NCBI RefSeq assembly: GCF_000278725.1
Contig: NZ_ALCA01000070.1
Location: 1 to 23,530, forward strand
DNA length: 23,530 nucleotides
Source of the DNA: Actinomyces sp. ICM47
GTDB taxonomy: Bacteria; Actinomycetota; Actinomycetes; Actinomycetales; Actinomycetaceae
Direction: 5' to 3'
Part shown: piece by piece, positions 1 to 8,091 of the stretch
Layout: each line of letters opens with the position of its first letter
Position numbering within the stretch: the stretch's first letter is position 1
Made by a program: the position numbers and the translations under genes
The notes under the pieces: model-generated
Databases searched by the model: none
The model's input: only the letters and a program-made list of their open reading frames with translations
What the model was told of the DNA's origin: nothing

Positions 1-1
1 G

Positions 2-904
2 CTGGCGATTGCGGGCCTGGGCCTGGATGTTCTCGCGGTTGATATCGACCCGGAGGCGGCGGGGGCCGTGGCCGCGAATCTGCGCGATTTCGAGGGAGCG
101 CAGGTTCGCCTGGGCGACGTCATGGACCTGGATATCGCGGAGTTGGCTTCCGAGGGCGTGGACGCGATCTTCGCCGACCCCGCCCGGCGTACGGGGGCCT
201 CGCGCGGGTCGGCGCGCATCACAAACCCGGAGGATTGGTCCCCGCCCCTGTCCGCGGTCCTCGGCTGGGCGCATGCGATTGAGCGTGTCGGCGTCAAGGT
301 GGCGCCCGGTATCGCGCATGACGTCATTCCGGCGGATTGGCATGCGCAGTGGGTGAGCGTGAGCGGCGATCTCGTCGAAGCTTCCCTCTGGTCTCCCGCA
401 CTGGCACCGGAGGGCCGGGGACGGTCCTGCCTCCTCCTGGACGAGGCCGGGGCAGCCCATGCCCTCTCCTCCCCCGAGGGGATGGCTGCGAATACGCCCG
501 CCGAGCGCGTGGAGGTTACCCCCCTCGGGGCTTTCATCGCGGAAGCCGATCCGGCGGTGATTCGCTCGGGTCTGCTCGGGCGTCTCGCTGACAAGACCGG
601 GGCGGGTATCGTGTCCGACAAAATCGCCTATCTGACAGGCGACGATTTACCTGATAACCCCTTCTATGACCGCTTCGAAGTGCTCGAGGTGACAAACCTT
701 CGCGCCAAGGCAATCTCTGCAGCGCTCACATCGCGAGACGCGGGCAGTGTTGAGATCAAGAAACGCGGCGCGGACATCAATCCCGACGAGCTGCGCAAAT
801 CTCTCAAGCTGGGCGGCGGTAGCGCCCAGTTGACAGTCATTGCGACGCGCCTGGCCGGGCGTCACCGCGCGATCATCTGCAAGAGGTTGCCCAAAAACCT
901 GTAA
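2..904 (+). CDS. Class I SAM-dependent methyltransferase with C-terminal THUMP-like domain (5' truncated)
   Basis: The reading frame is already open at base 2, so the gene begins before the window; 300 residues remain. The fragment opens with Rossmann-fold sequence LAIAGLGLDVLAVDIDP, whose acidic residue after strand 2 normally contacts the SAM ribose. Motif IV follows as FADPARRTG (fragment residues 58-65), the DPARR signature of the THUMP-like methyltransferase family common in Actinobacteria. The C-terminal half (about residues 205-300, ending in VIATRLAGRHRAIICKRL) fits the THUMP-like domain. The glycine-rich SAM motif I must lie upstream. The substrate is not known for this family; RNA is a guess from the THUMP resemblance. 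It ends 66 bases before the ligase gene. The internal GTG at base 68 is not the true start, because homologous sequence continues upstream of it. Confidence 0.8.
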   Translation: MAIAGLGLDVLAVDIDPEAAGAVAANLRDFEGAQVRLGDVMDLDIAELASEGVDAIFADPARRTGASRGSARITNPEDWSPPLSAVLGWAHAIERVGVKVAPGIAHDVIPADWHAQWVSVSGDLVEASLWSPALAPEGRGRSCLLLDEAGAAHALSSPEGMAANTPAERVEVTPLGAFIAEADPAVIRSGLLGRLADKTGAGIVSDKIAYLTGDDLPDNPFYDRFEVLEVTNLRAKAISAALTSRDAGSVEIKKRGADINPDELRKSLKLGGGSAQLTVIATRLAGRHRAIICKRLPKNL

Positions 905-970
905 GGAAGCTCTCCACCGGCACACAGCGAGGCCCTGACACAATGGAGGAAATCAGCGAAAGGATCGATC

Positions 971-2140
971 ATGACCTTGCCATTCGGTTCCTCCCAGCGT
1001 TCTACACTCGGTGTCGAGTGGGAGCTCCAGCTCGTCGACCGTGACTCGCACGATCTGCGTCAAAGCGCAGACGCCATCATCGACCGCGCCACGACCGACG
1101 GCAAGCTCTATCCCGGCATCCATCGCGAGATGCTCCTCAACACGATCGAGGTCGTTTCCAAGCCGCGCTCGACCGTCGCCGAGTGCGTCGCTGACCTGAC
1201 CGACTGCATCGACTACCTGACCCCCCTGGCCTCGGACCTGCGCATTGACCTGGCCACCGCCGGCACACACCCCTTCGCGCGCCCGGGCCGCCAGCGCGTC
1301 ACCGACTCACGCCGCTACGCCCAGCTCGTCGAGCGCACCGCCTACTGGGGCCACCAGATGCTCCTGTACGGCGTCCACGTACACGTCGGCGTCGAAGACC
1401 GCGCGAAGATCCTGCCGATCCAGGCTGCACTCACAGCCTACCTGGGCCACCTGCAGGCGATCTCCGCGTCTTCACCGTTCTGGGCAGGCGAGGACACCGG
1501 CTACGCCTCCAACCGCGCAATGGTCTTCCAGCAGCTGCCCACCGCCGGTATCCCGCGTCAGTTCGACACGTGGGAGGACCTGGAGGCCTACACGGACGAC
1601 ATGATCCGTACGGGCGTCATTGAGGGCTTCGACGAGGTCCGCTGGGATATCCGCCCCTCGCCGACTTTCGGCACGATCGAGAACCGCATGTACGACGCGG
1701 CGACGAACGCCACTGAGGTCGGCATCTTCGCGGCCCTCACCCACGTCCTCGTCGAGCACTTCTCGCGCCTATACGACGCCGGTGAGCCACTGCCCGTCCT
1801 ACCGGACTGGTTCGTCGCGGAAAACAAGTGGCGCTCGGCCCGCTACGGCTTGGACGCAGACCTCATCGTCTCGCGCGACGGCACGACCGAAAGCGCCCGC
1901 GACGGCATCGCACGCCTGAAGGAAGAGCTGGCTCCCGTGGCCGCTGATCTTGGCTGCGCGCGCGAGTTCGCCGACCTGGACACGATCCTGTCAATCGGAG
2001 CCGCCTACGAGCGCCAGCGCGCCGTCGCCGCGGCCGCACGCCCCGGCCAGGGCCTCGACGCCGTCGTGGACCTCATGCGCGCCGAGATGGCTGCGGGTCG
2101 TCCCCTGGCACTCGCCGAGTTCGCAGCCCTGAGCGCCTGA
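971..2140 (+). CDS. Carboxylate-amine ligase, glutamate-cysteine ligase type 2 (YbdK family)
   Basis: 389 residues, normal for the GCS2/YbdK family, which joins glutamate and cysteine (or a related amine) using ATP in the cytoplasm. Family marks are GVEWELQLVD near the N-terminus (Glu16 and Glu18, likely metal/ATP ligands), MLLNTIEVVSKPR (Glu60), the YGVHVHVGVED stretch, and DIRPSPTFGTIENRMYDA in the C-terminal half. The ATG is preceded by AAAGGA at 959-964, a reasonable ribosome-binding site. No glutathione synthetase lies nearby and many Actinobacteria use mycothiol, so true glutathione synthesis is not established; family members often show weak ligase activity. It is followed by a terminator-like hairpin, so it appears to end its own transcription unit. 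Confidence 0.88.
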   Translation: MTLPFGSSQRSTLGVEWELQLVDRDSHDLRQSADAIIDRATTDGKLYPGIHREMLLNTIEVVSKPRSTVAECVADLTDCIDYLTPLASDLRIDLATAGTHPFARPGRQRVTDSRRYAQLVERTAYWGHQMLLYGVHVHVGVEDRAKILPIQAALTAYLGHLQAISASSPFWAGEDTGYASNRAMVFQQLPTAGIPRQFDTWEDLEAYTDDMIRTGVIEGFDEVRWDIRPSPTFGTIENRMYDAATNATEVGIFAALTHVLVEHFSRLYDAGEPLPVLPDWFVAENKWRSARYGLDADLIVSRDGTTESARDGIARLKEELAPVAADLGCAREFADLDTILSIGAAYERQRAVAAAARPGQGLDAVVDLMRAEMAAGRPLALAEFAALSA

Positions 2141-2148
2141 CCCCACGT

Positions 2149-2178
2149 CCCCGGCGCGGCAGCGAGGCGCGTCCGGGG
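2149..2178 (+). terminator. Probable terminator after the ligase gene
   Basis: CCCCGGCGCG (2149-2158) pairs with CGCGTCCGGGG (2168-2178) with a single bulged T, just 9 bases after the stop codon. There is no T tract, as often in GC-rich Actinobacteria. Confidence 0.5.
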
Positions 2179-2233
2179 CGGGGCCACAGCCTCGTGACTG
2201 AGCAGACACCTTCCCAGCGCACTATTAGTCCAC

Positions 2234-2287
2234 TTCCAGGCTATCGGAGTATCCTATCCTCCGGAAAAACGAAATGGCTTGAGAGGA
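2234..2287 (+). promoter_or_regulatory. Possible promoter and RBS for the aminoacyl-lipid operon
   Basis: The 154-base gap after the ligase is locally AT-richer than the genes. TATCCT at 2255-2260 could be a -10 box, with a weak TTCCAG at 2234-2239 only 15 bases upstream. AGAGGA at 2282-2287 is a good ribosome-binding site 7 bases before the GTG at 2295. The RBS is the stronger part of this call. Confidence 0.3.
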
Positions 2288-2294
2288 TATCACC

Positions 2295-4973
2295 GTGTCG
2301 CAAGAAGAGACGGACTCGCCCGAGCCCCGCCGCACCACTTTTCGCAGGATCGGTGCGCCACTGAGCGCAACAGCACGCACCCTCTGGCTTCTGCTCTCAT
2401 CGCTGGCGCGCCTGACGGTCCGATGGCTGTCCCACGCCCCTGCCACAACCGTCGTGACGGTTGCCCTGACCCTGATGTCCGCCACCTACTGGGTGTGGCG
2501 CGACCAATTCAGTGTCCTTGAGGCTAGCCCCTCAGCCTCCCACTGGTGGTCGATCTTTTCCTCCGTCGGAGCTGTCCCCGGGCACTTCCTGGCCACCGCC
2601 GTCCTCGGCATCGCAACGATGATCGTCGCGGGTGGCGCAGCCGAACGCCACCTGGGCACCCGCGTGTGGATCGCTGCCGCGCTCGCCGGACAGGTCGTCG
2701 GCGTCACCGCGACGTGGGCGACCCTGCCCCTGCTCAAGCGCGCAATCACCGAGTGGGGCCAGGCCATCGGCGAAGGAACCCTGTGGGGGACGAGCCTCAT
2801 GCTCATCGCCCTGGCTGGTGCCGCCGTGCAGTCGCTAGGGGCACGCTGGCGGTGGAGGGCGCGTTTCCTCCTCATCGGCATCCTCGCTCTCTCCTCCGCG
2901 ATCCTCGGCTCGGCGATCTCCTACGCGCGCGTGTGGGCGCTCCTGGCCGGCATGATCGCTGCTCGTCTGCTGGGTGTACGGGGTTCCAACTCCGAAACCA
3001 CCGACGAGGTCACGCTCGGCCGCCAATTCGCCTCGATCGCTGCCCTGTGCTGGGCGTGCGCCGCAGCCCTCACGGTTGTCTCCTCCGCGCCCGAAGGCCC
3101 CCTCGCGCAAATGCGCTGGTCGCTGGGGCCGGCCTGGTGGCTCGAGGGCCGTACGGGAGTCATCACAACCCTTCTGTGCCTGGCACCCGTCACCCTGCAA
3201 CTGATCTTCGCCTACGGACTGCGTAGGGGAAGGCGGGCCGCCTACGTTGGCACCCTCATTCTCCAGGGCATCCTCGGCGTTTCGACGCTGACGTCAACCA
3301 CCGTCGAACTCCTTGCATGGAACGGGCCGGATGACCCCCTGCGTCCCGAGGTGACGACGGCTGCTTCCCTGCTGCTCATGCCTATCCTCCTCAATGTCGC
3401 GCTGTGCGCCATCACCTGGTGGATGCGCCGATCCTTCACGATCCACGCCGCGCCATCCACGACCTCGACGCTGGCACGCCGCTGGCTCATCCTCATGGCT
3501 GTGTGCGCGGCGGCAGTCCTCGTGCTCGGACTCCTCACGAGCGACTCATTCATTCCCTTCTCCTCGTTGGCTTCGGGTGCCAACATCTCGGACGCGCCCA
3601 ACGCAACGCCCCTGCAGGTTTTCCACGACTACGCCCTCGCACTCCTGCCCACGGCGACCGCATCGATCTTCGAGCCCTCGCTCGTGCCCATGACTCTCCT
3701 GGCTGAGGCTCCCGTCCTGTGGATGCCCCTCGTTGCATGGGCGGGAACCCTCGCCCTCGTGCTGCGCGCCCTCCTCGCGCTGCCTCGTATCCCCGCGTCC
3801 TCACCTCTCGACGACCTCACGTCGCTCGTGCGCGCACACGGGGGCGGAACGCTCGGCTGGATGAACATGTGGGAAGGCAACCAGGTGTGGGTGTCCCCCT
3901 TCGACGAGGCCGGGGTTGCCTACCGGGGAGCCGGAGGCGTCGCGCTCACAGTCACCGACTTGGCCTACGAGGAAGGCAAGGCCTCCCAGGCAATCGCTGA
4001 GTTTTCTTCCTTCGCCGCCACTGCGGGCCTCACACCGGCGCTCTATTCCGTCCACGAGGACCTGGCCTACGCCGCCCGCGACGAGGGCTGGACGATCATG
4101 CAGGTCGCCGAAGAGTCACTCCTCGACCTGCCTGACCTGGCATTCAAGGGCAAGGCCTACCAGGACGTACGCACCGCCATGAACCATGCCACCCGTGAAG
4201 GCGTCGAGGCCCGCTGGACCACCTGGGACGAATGCCCCCAGGGATGGAAAGACCAGATCACCGTGATCTCGCAGGCGTGGAGTTCCGACAAGGCACTACC
4301 CGAAATGGGCTTCACACTCGGAGGCGTGCGCGAACTCGCGATCCCTGAGACGCGCATCCTCGTTGCCATCGACGCCGACTCCACGATCCACGCCGTCACC
4401 TCGTGGCTGCCCGTTTATCGCGGCGGCCAGGTCGTCGGCCTGACCCTCGACGTCATGCGTCGCCGCGCAACGGGCTGGCGTCCCGCCATCGAATTCCTCA
4501 TCGGCAAGGCCGCTCTGGCTGCCCAGGAAGAAGGCCTGGAGTTCTTGTCCCTCTCCGGCGCTCCCCTGAGGCGCTCCGCCGACGACACGTCCGCCTTCGG
4601 ACCTCTGACCGACGCCCTCGCCGCCATCATGGAGCCTCTTTACGGCTTCACCTCGCTGCACGCCTTCAAACGCAAGTTCAAGCCACGCACGCAGCCCCTG
4701 TACCTGGCTGTCCCCGAACCCGCCTCACTGGCCACCGTCGGACTTGCCATTTCGCACGCCTACGTGCCCTCGCTCTCCCCCGCCCAGACCCTCACACTGC
4801 TGGCTTCCGTCACCGGTGGCCTCGCCAAGCTCGCCGCGAAGGGCGTCGGCGACCTGCGCTCTGCCCGCGCCACACAGCGCACCTCCGCGTCGTCCCCCTC
4901 CTCGGCCACGCCCACAACCACCGATCAGCGCGGCGCTGCCACGGCCTCGTCAACCCCCTCCACGAAGGAGTGA
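2295..4973 (+). CDS. MprF-like aminoacyl-phosphatidylglycerol synthase (DUF2156) with rhomboid-like N-terminal membrane domain
   Basis: 892 residues. The C-terminal domain (about 510-800) is the DUF2156 / MprF synthase fold, with WMNMWEGNQVWVSPF, DVRTAMNHATREG, SWLPVYRGG and YGFTSLHAFKRKFKP as landmarks. Known relatives transfer an amino acid from aminoacyl-tRNA to phosphatidylglycerol or diacylglycerol, altering envelope charge and resistance to cationic peptides. The N-terminal ~480 residues hold many hydrophobic helices. Residues 84-230 resemble a rhomboid core (AERHLGTRVWIAAALAG) but lack a normal GxSG and the catalytic His, so proteolysis is unlikely. The tail after about 850 is Ser/Thr/Ala-rich and probably disordered. 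The GTG start follows AGAGGA. The stop lies 2 bases before the esterase ATG, so the two are co-transcribed. Which amino acid and lipid are used cannot be read from sequence. Confidence 0.8.
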   Translation: MSQEETDSPEPRRTTFRRIGAPLSATARTLWLLLSSLARLTVRWLSHAPATTVVTVALTLMSATYWVWRDQFSVLEASPSASHWWSIFSSVGAVPGHFLATAVLGIATMIVAGGAAERHLGTRVWIAAALAGQVVGVTATWATLPLLKRAITEWGQAIGEGTLWGTSLMLIALAGAAVQSLGARWRWRARFLLIGILALSSAILGSAISYARVWALLAGMIAARLLGVRGSNSETTDEVTLGRQFASIAALCWACAAALTVVSSAPEGPLAQMRWSLGPAWWLEGRTGVITTLLCLAPVTLQLIFAYGLRRGRRAAYVGTLILQGILGVSTLTSTTVELLAWNGPDDPLRPEVTTAASLLLMPILLNVALCAITWWMRRSFTIHAAPSTTSTLARRWLILMAVCAAAVLVLGLLTSDSFIPFSSLASGANISDAPNATPLQVFHDYALALLPTATASIFEPSLVPMTLLAEAPVLWMPLVAWAGTLALVLRALLALPRIPASSPLDDLTSLVRAHGGGTLGWMNMWEGNQVWVSPFDEAGVAYRGAGGVALTVTDLAYEEGKASQAIAEFSSFAATAGLTPALYSVHEDLAYAARDEGWTIMQVAEESLLDLPDLAFKGKAYQDVRTAMNHATREGVEARWTTWDECPQGWKDQITVISQAWSSDKALPEMGFTLGGVRELAIPETRILVAIDADSTIHAVTSWLPVYRGGQVVGLTLDVMRRRATGWRPAIEFLIGKAALAAQEEGLEFLSLSGAPLRRSADDTSAFGPLTDALAAIMEPLYGFTSLHAFKRKFKPRTQPLYLAVPEPASLATVGLAISHAYVPSLSPAQTLTLLASVTGGLAKLAAKGVGDLRSARATQRTSASSPSSATPTTTDQRGAATASSTPSTKE

Positions 4974-4975
4974 CC

Positions 4976-6541
4976 ATGTCCCTTCTCGGATCCATTTCCC
5001 TGACCTCGGGACGCACCCTCGCGGTCGTCGCCGTGCTCGCGGTCCTGTCCCTCCTCGCGGGGGCGTTCCTCCTGCCGCGCTGGACACCCAGGCATTTCCC
5101 CCGGCGCACGAGGCATTGGCTGGGCCGCGCGGTCCTCATCCTCGTGCCGATCCTTCTCGTGACGGCCACGGGGGCCCTGATCCTCAACCGCTCTCTCGGC
5201 CTCGTCAAGACCAGCGGTGACCTGGCTGCGCTCATCGCTTCCAACGTCGACGAACCGGTGGCCGAGTCTGGCGGCGAGGTTACAATCGGCGACCAGCCGA
5301 TTGCTTCCTCCAGCCTCGACGCGACCTTCACGAGGACCGAGGACGGCATGCTCACCACCACGTGGACGGGGCCGATCAGCGGCATCACGCTGCCCGTCTT
5401 CGTCATCGCACCACGCGACTACTCCCCCACCGACGGCAAGACCTACGCGGTCATCGAGCTGCTGCACGGGTACCCGGGCGAGGCCGACGGCACCACGCAG
5501 GGTGCCCACGTCCAGGAGGCCCTCGACAACGCCATCGACGCCGGGATCATCCCACCCACCATCATCGTCGTCCCGTCCCTGAGCGTCGACGAGGAGGCGC
5601 ACGACTGCGCGGATATCGAGGATCGACCCGCCGTCTACACGTGGTCCGCGCACGAAATCCCCGCGTTCGTCCGCCACAATTTCCCCAATACCTCCGACAA
5701 GCGCGACGCGTGGATGCTCGGCGGTTTCTCCGCGGGTGCCTACTGCGCGGTGTGGACGGCGATGCGCACGCCCCAGACCTTCGGTGCAGCCGCCTCCCTC
5801 TCCGGCTATGACACGCAGATCGAGGGGCAGATGACGAATCTCGGCGACCAGTACCTGGCGGATAACACCCTCTCCACGATGCTGGCCAAGAGGGTCCCCG
5901 ACGGGCTGCGCATCTACGCGATGGCCGCCGCAGACGACGGGGCCGGCGGCGCCCCCGCCGCCGTCAAGATGGCAAAGGCCGTCAAGTCTCCCGACACCGT
6001 GACAACCGATATTCCGCCCACCGGCGGGCACGCAGGCCCCCTGTGGAGGGAGCACATCCCGACGATGCTGGCATGGTGGGGTTCCTCCGACAAGGTCGCA
6101 AACGCTCTGGGATCATCTCCGACTGCGGCGACAGCGCGGGCATCCGAAGCCTACGCCTCCATCGTGCCGGCCACGAACGTCACGCACACGGTGCGGCCCA
6201 CCGCACCCAACGGCCTCGTGAGCCTTGCTGTGCTGGCTCTGTTATCCGCTGCGTTCGTGACCCTCACCTGGCGTTCCGCGGGCACGTGGAGTGCCGCCCT
6301 AGCTGGGGACGCAGACCTGCCCTCAACTCGCTCGCGCTTCTTCCGCCTGCCGATGCCGCGCATCATCGCGACGCTGCCACGCCCGGCGGCCTCATGCGTC
6401 ACCTACGCGGCGCGACTGGCGTGCCTGAGCGCGGCTGCACTCGCCTGCGCCGCCTTCATCGGCGTGTGCGCCAACATGGCAGGCGGCTTCTACACCTCGT
6501 GGTCTTCCGTCGCCGAGTCCTTCATGGAGGGACTGCGCTGA
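4976..6541 (+). CDS. Membrane-anchored alpha/beta-hydrolase esterase, partner of the MprF-like gene
   Basis: 521 residues. The ATG at 4976 follows GAAGGAG (4964-4970), which ends at the upstream stop codon, giving tight coupling. Two hydrophobic helices lie near residues 12-33 and 50-70. They are followed by an extracytoplasmic esterase domain of the antigen 85/esterase D type: ELLHGYPGEADG (oxyanion region), nucleophile elbow GGFSAG with Ser about 252, and His about 352 in TGGHAGPLW. Two more helices lie in the C-terminal 130 residues. Aminoacyl-phosphatidylglycerol hydrolases are known partners of aminoacyl-lipid synthases (for example Pseudomonas PA0919). By position, this enzyme may remove or redirect the amino acid added by the upstream protein. 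The substrate is inferred from context only; a mycolyl- or acyltransferase-like activity is the alternative. Confidence 0.8.
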   Translation: MSLLGSISLTSGRTLAVVAVLAVLSLLAGAFLLPRWTPRHFPRRTRHWLGRAVLILVPILLVTATGALILNRSLGLVKTSGDLAALIASNVDEPVAESGGEVTIGDQPIASSSLDATFTRTEDGMLTTTWTGPISGITLPVFVIAPRDYSPTDGKTYAVIELLHGYPGEADGTTQGAHVQEALDNAIDAGIIPPTIIVVPSLSVDEEAHDCADIEDRPAVYTWSAHEIPAFVRHNFPNTSDKRDAWMLGGFSAGAYCAVWTAMRTPQTFGAAASLSGYDTQIEGQMTNLGDQYLADNTLSTMLAKRVPDGLRIYAMAAADDGAGGAPAAVKMAKAVKSPDTVTTDIPPTGGHAGPLWREHIPTMLAWWGSSDKVANALGSSPTAATARASEAYASIVPATNVTHTVRPTAPNGLVSLAVLALLSAAFVTLTWRSAGTWSAALAGDADLPSTRSRFFRLPMPRIIATLPRPAASCVTYAARLACLSAAALACAAFIGVCANMAGGFYTSWSSVAESFMEGLR

Positions 6542-6548
6542 GGCCCCT

Positions 6549-6578
6549 CCCCGCGCGCCGCTGCTCAGGCGCGCGGGG
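6549..6578. terminator. Bidirectional terminator shared by the esterase and tsaD
   Basis: A perfect 11-bp stem, CCCCGCGCGCC (6549-6559) with GGCGCGCGGGG (6568-6578), encloses an 8-base loop. The tsaD stop codon (6565-6567) is in the loop, and the last tsaD codons form one arm. It sits between convergent genes. Confidence 0.65.
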
Positions 6579-7620
6579 GCACGTAGGTCGTCGTCAGCTC
6601 CATGCCCGAATCCGGCGAAAAGTCCCAGTCCGACGGCGGCAGGCCAGCTGCCACCAGCTCCGAGCCGATCGCTGCGATCTGAGCACCGTTATCCGTGCAG
6701 AATCGCAGCGGAGGCATGCGCACGGTCACGCCCGCGGCCTCGGCTCGCTCCGTCAGGAGGGCACGCAGCCGCGAGTTGGCGGAGAAGCCGCCGCCCACGA
6801 CAATCGTGTCACAGCCGGTGTCCAGCGCCGCGCGCACGGCCTTAGCGGTCAGCGAATCGTTGACGGCCTCGGAGAAGGCGGCGCACACGTTTTCCTTGCT
6901 GACGGTTTCGCCGCGCGCGGTCGTCCCCTCAATGTAGCGAGCCACGGCCGTCTTGAGGCCTGAGAACGAAAAGTCGTACTTGTGGCGTTCCTTGTCCTTA
7001 CCGGCGGCCAGGCCGCGCGGGAAACGGATCGCCTCGCGGTCGCCCTGCTGCGACAGGCGATCCACGTGGGGGCCGCCCGGGTAGGGCAGGCCGAGGAGAC
7101 GCCCGACCTTATCGAAAGCCTCGCCTGCGGCATCGTCCAGGGTACCGCCCAGCTCCACGACGTCGGTCGCGATATTGCGGATCTCCAGGATGTTCGAGTG
7201 CCCGCCTGAGACCACCAGTCCGATGAAATGCTCGGGAAGAGGCCCCTCGGCCAGCTTGTCGACGGCCAGGTGACCAATCACGTGGTTCACGCCGTACAGC
7301 GGCTTGCCCAGGGACGAGGCCAGGGCCTTGGCCGCGCAGATACCCACCGTCAGCGAACCGACCAGACCAGGACCCGCAGCGACCGCGATTGCATCCACGT
7401 CTGCCAGGGTCACCCCGGCCTCGTCGAGGGCAGCGTCGAGCGTCGGCAGGAACGACTCCAGGTGCGCGCGCGACGCAATCTCCGGGATGATACCGCCGTA
7501 GCGGGCATACTCGTCCATCGACGTAGCCGTGCGATCAACCAGCAGCTGCGTGCCACGCACCAGGCCGACGCCCGTCTCGTCGCACGTTGACTCAATACCA
7601 AGGACCAGGGGGTTATTCAC
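6565..7620 (-). CDS. tsaD: tRNA N6-adenosine threonylcarbamoyltransferase TsaD
   Basis: 351 residues from the GTG at 7620, the usual TsaD length. This cytoplasmic enzyme transfers the threonylcarbamoyl group to A37 of ANN-reading tRNAs, working with TsaB and TsaE. Visible marks are GIESTCDET at the N-terminus, NHVIGH with metal ligands His113 and His117, VVSGGHS, DDAAGEAFDK, GGGFSANSRL, and CTDNGAQIA with metal ligand Asp about 310. The frame stays open 20 codons upstream, but that stretch is Arg-rich and unlike TsaD. The GTG sits 7 bases behind a TAGACT box, consistent with a leaderless message. Its partners tsaE and tsaB lie about 5 kb away, beyond the sdh operon. Confidence 0.95.
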   Translation of the reverse strand: MNNPLVLGIESTCDETGVGLVRGTQLLVDRTATSMDEYARYGGIIPEIASRAHLESFLPTLDAALDEAGVTLADVDAIAVAAGPGLVGSLTVGICAAKALASSLGKPLYGVNHVIGHLAVDKLAEGPLPEHFIGLVVSGGHSNILEIRNIATDVVELGGTLDDAAGEAFDKVGRLLGLPYPGGPHVDRLSQQGDREAIRFPRGLAAGKDKERHKYDFSFSGLKTAVARYIEGTTARGETVSKENVCAAFSEAVNDSLTAKAVRAALDTGCDTIVVGGGFSANSRLRALLTERAEAAGVTVRMPPLRFCTDNGAQIAAIGSELVAAGLPPSDWDFSPDSGMELTTTYVPPRA

Positions 7621-7633
7621 GCCCTCTAGTCTA
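7621..7633 (-). promoter_or_regulatory. Putative leaderless promoter of tsaD
   Basis: Read on the minus strand, TAGACT (7633-7628) is followed by seven bases and then the GTG start. AGAGGG lies only one base from the GTG, too close to act as a normal ribosome-binding site. No convincing -35 box is visible. Confidence 0.35.
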
Positions 7634-7654
7634 AGTCTGCGCGCACGGTGACGC

Positions 7655-7672
7655 CGCCCGCAGGGGCGGGCG
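7655..7672 (-). terminator. Hairpin between the small membrane protein gene and tsaD
   Basis: CGCCCGC (7655-7661) pairs with GCGGGCG (7666-7672) around a 4-base loop, in the 79-base gap downstream of the stop at 7700. The stem is short and has no T run. Confidence 0.4.
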
Positions 7673-7699
7673 TGCGTCATGTCGTGAACCGTCGAAGTC

Positions 7700-7939
7700 T
7701 CAATCCTGTCCGGACCGCTTGTTGGCGACGATCATCGCGACGCCAGCGATGGCAAACACCAGCAGGGACCACGGGACAAGCGAATCGGCGACGAGCTTGA
7801 CTGCTGGGGAGCCGAAAACAACCCCCAGGAGCAGAAGGATCGACAGGATCGCAAAAACAACCATTGCGCCAATTGCAACCGTTGCACTGACCCAGTAACG
7901 GCGCGTGTGCGTGTTCGGTCCGGTCTCGTCAAATTGCAT
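7700..7939 (-). CDS. Small two-helix membrane protein of unknown function
   Basis: 79 residues from the ATG at 7939, preceded by GAGAGGAGC, a good ribosome-binding site 7 bases away. The frame is open further upstream, but those residues are not preceded by an RBS. A short polar N-terminus with two adjacent Arg (residues 13-14) is followed by a hydrophobic helix at about 17-42. A second helix spans about 55-73, and the protein ends in a charged tail (NKRSGQD). I do not recognise the family. It lies downstream of sdhB on the same strand, separated from it by a strong terminator (8041-8074), so it probably has its own promoter in 7940-8040. That gap is otherwise unremarkable. Confidence 0.7.
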   Translation of the reverse strand: MQFDETGPNTHTRRYWVSATVAIGAMVVFAILSILLLLGVVFGSPAVKLVADSLVPWSLLVFAIAGVAMIVANKRSGQD

Positions 7940-8040
7940 GGCAAGCTCCTCTCTGAGCCCCGATGACGTCTCCATGATACGCCTCAGATCACAACACCCG
8001 CGAGCACTCACACAAGGGACCCGTCGGAGGTGGAGGACGC

Positions 8041-8074
8041 AAAAGGGCCCGGCGCACGTTGGTGCGCCGGGCCC
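8041..8074 (-). terminator. Intrinsic terminator of the sdhCAB operon
   Basis: A perfect 13-bp stem, GGGCCCGGCGCAC (8045-8057) with GTGCGCCGGGCCC (8062-8074), encloses a 4-base loop. On the minus strand it is followed by TTTT. It begins 17 bases after the sdhB stop. Confidence 0.85.
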
Positions 8075-8091
8075 AAGGCCACTCAGGCGGA

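Noticed and set aside
4403..4975. Esterase start extended upstream to 4403
   Set aside because: The extension overlaps the DUF2156 coding sequence in another frame; ATG 4976 has an ideal ribosome-binding site.
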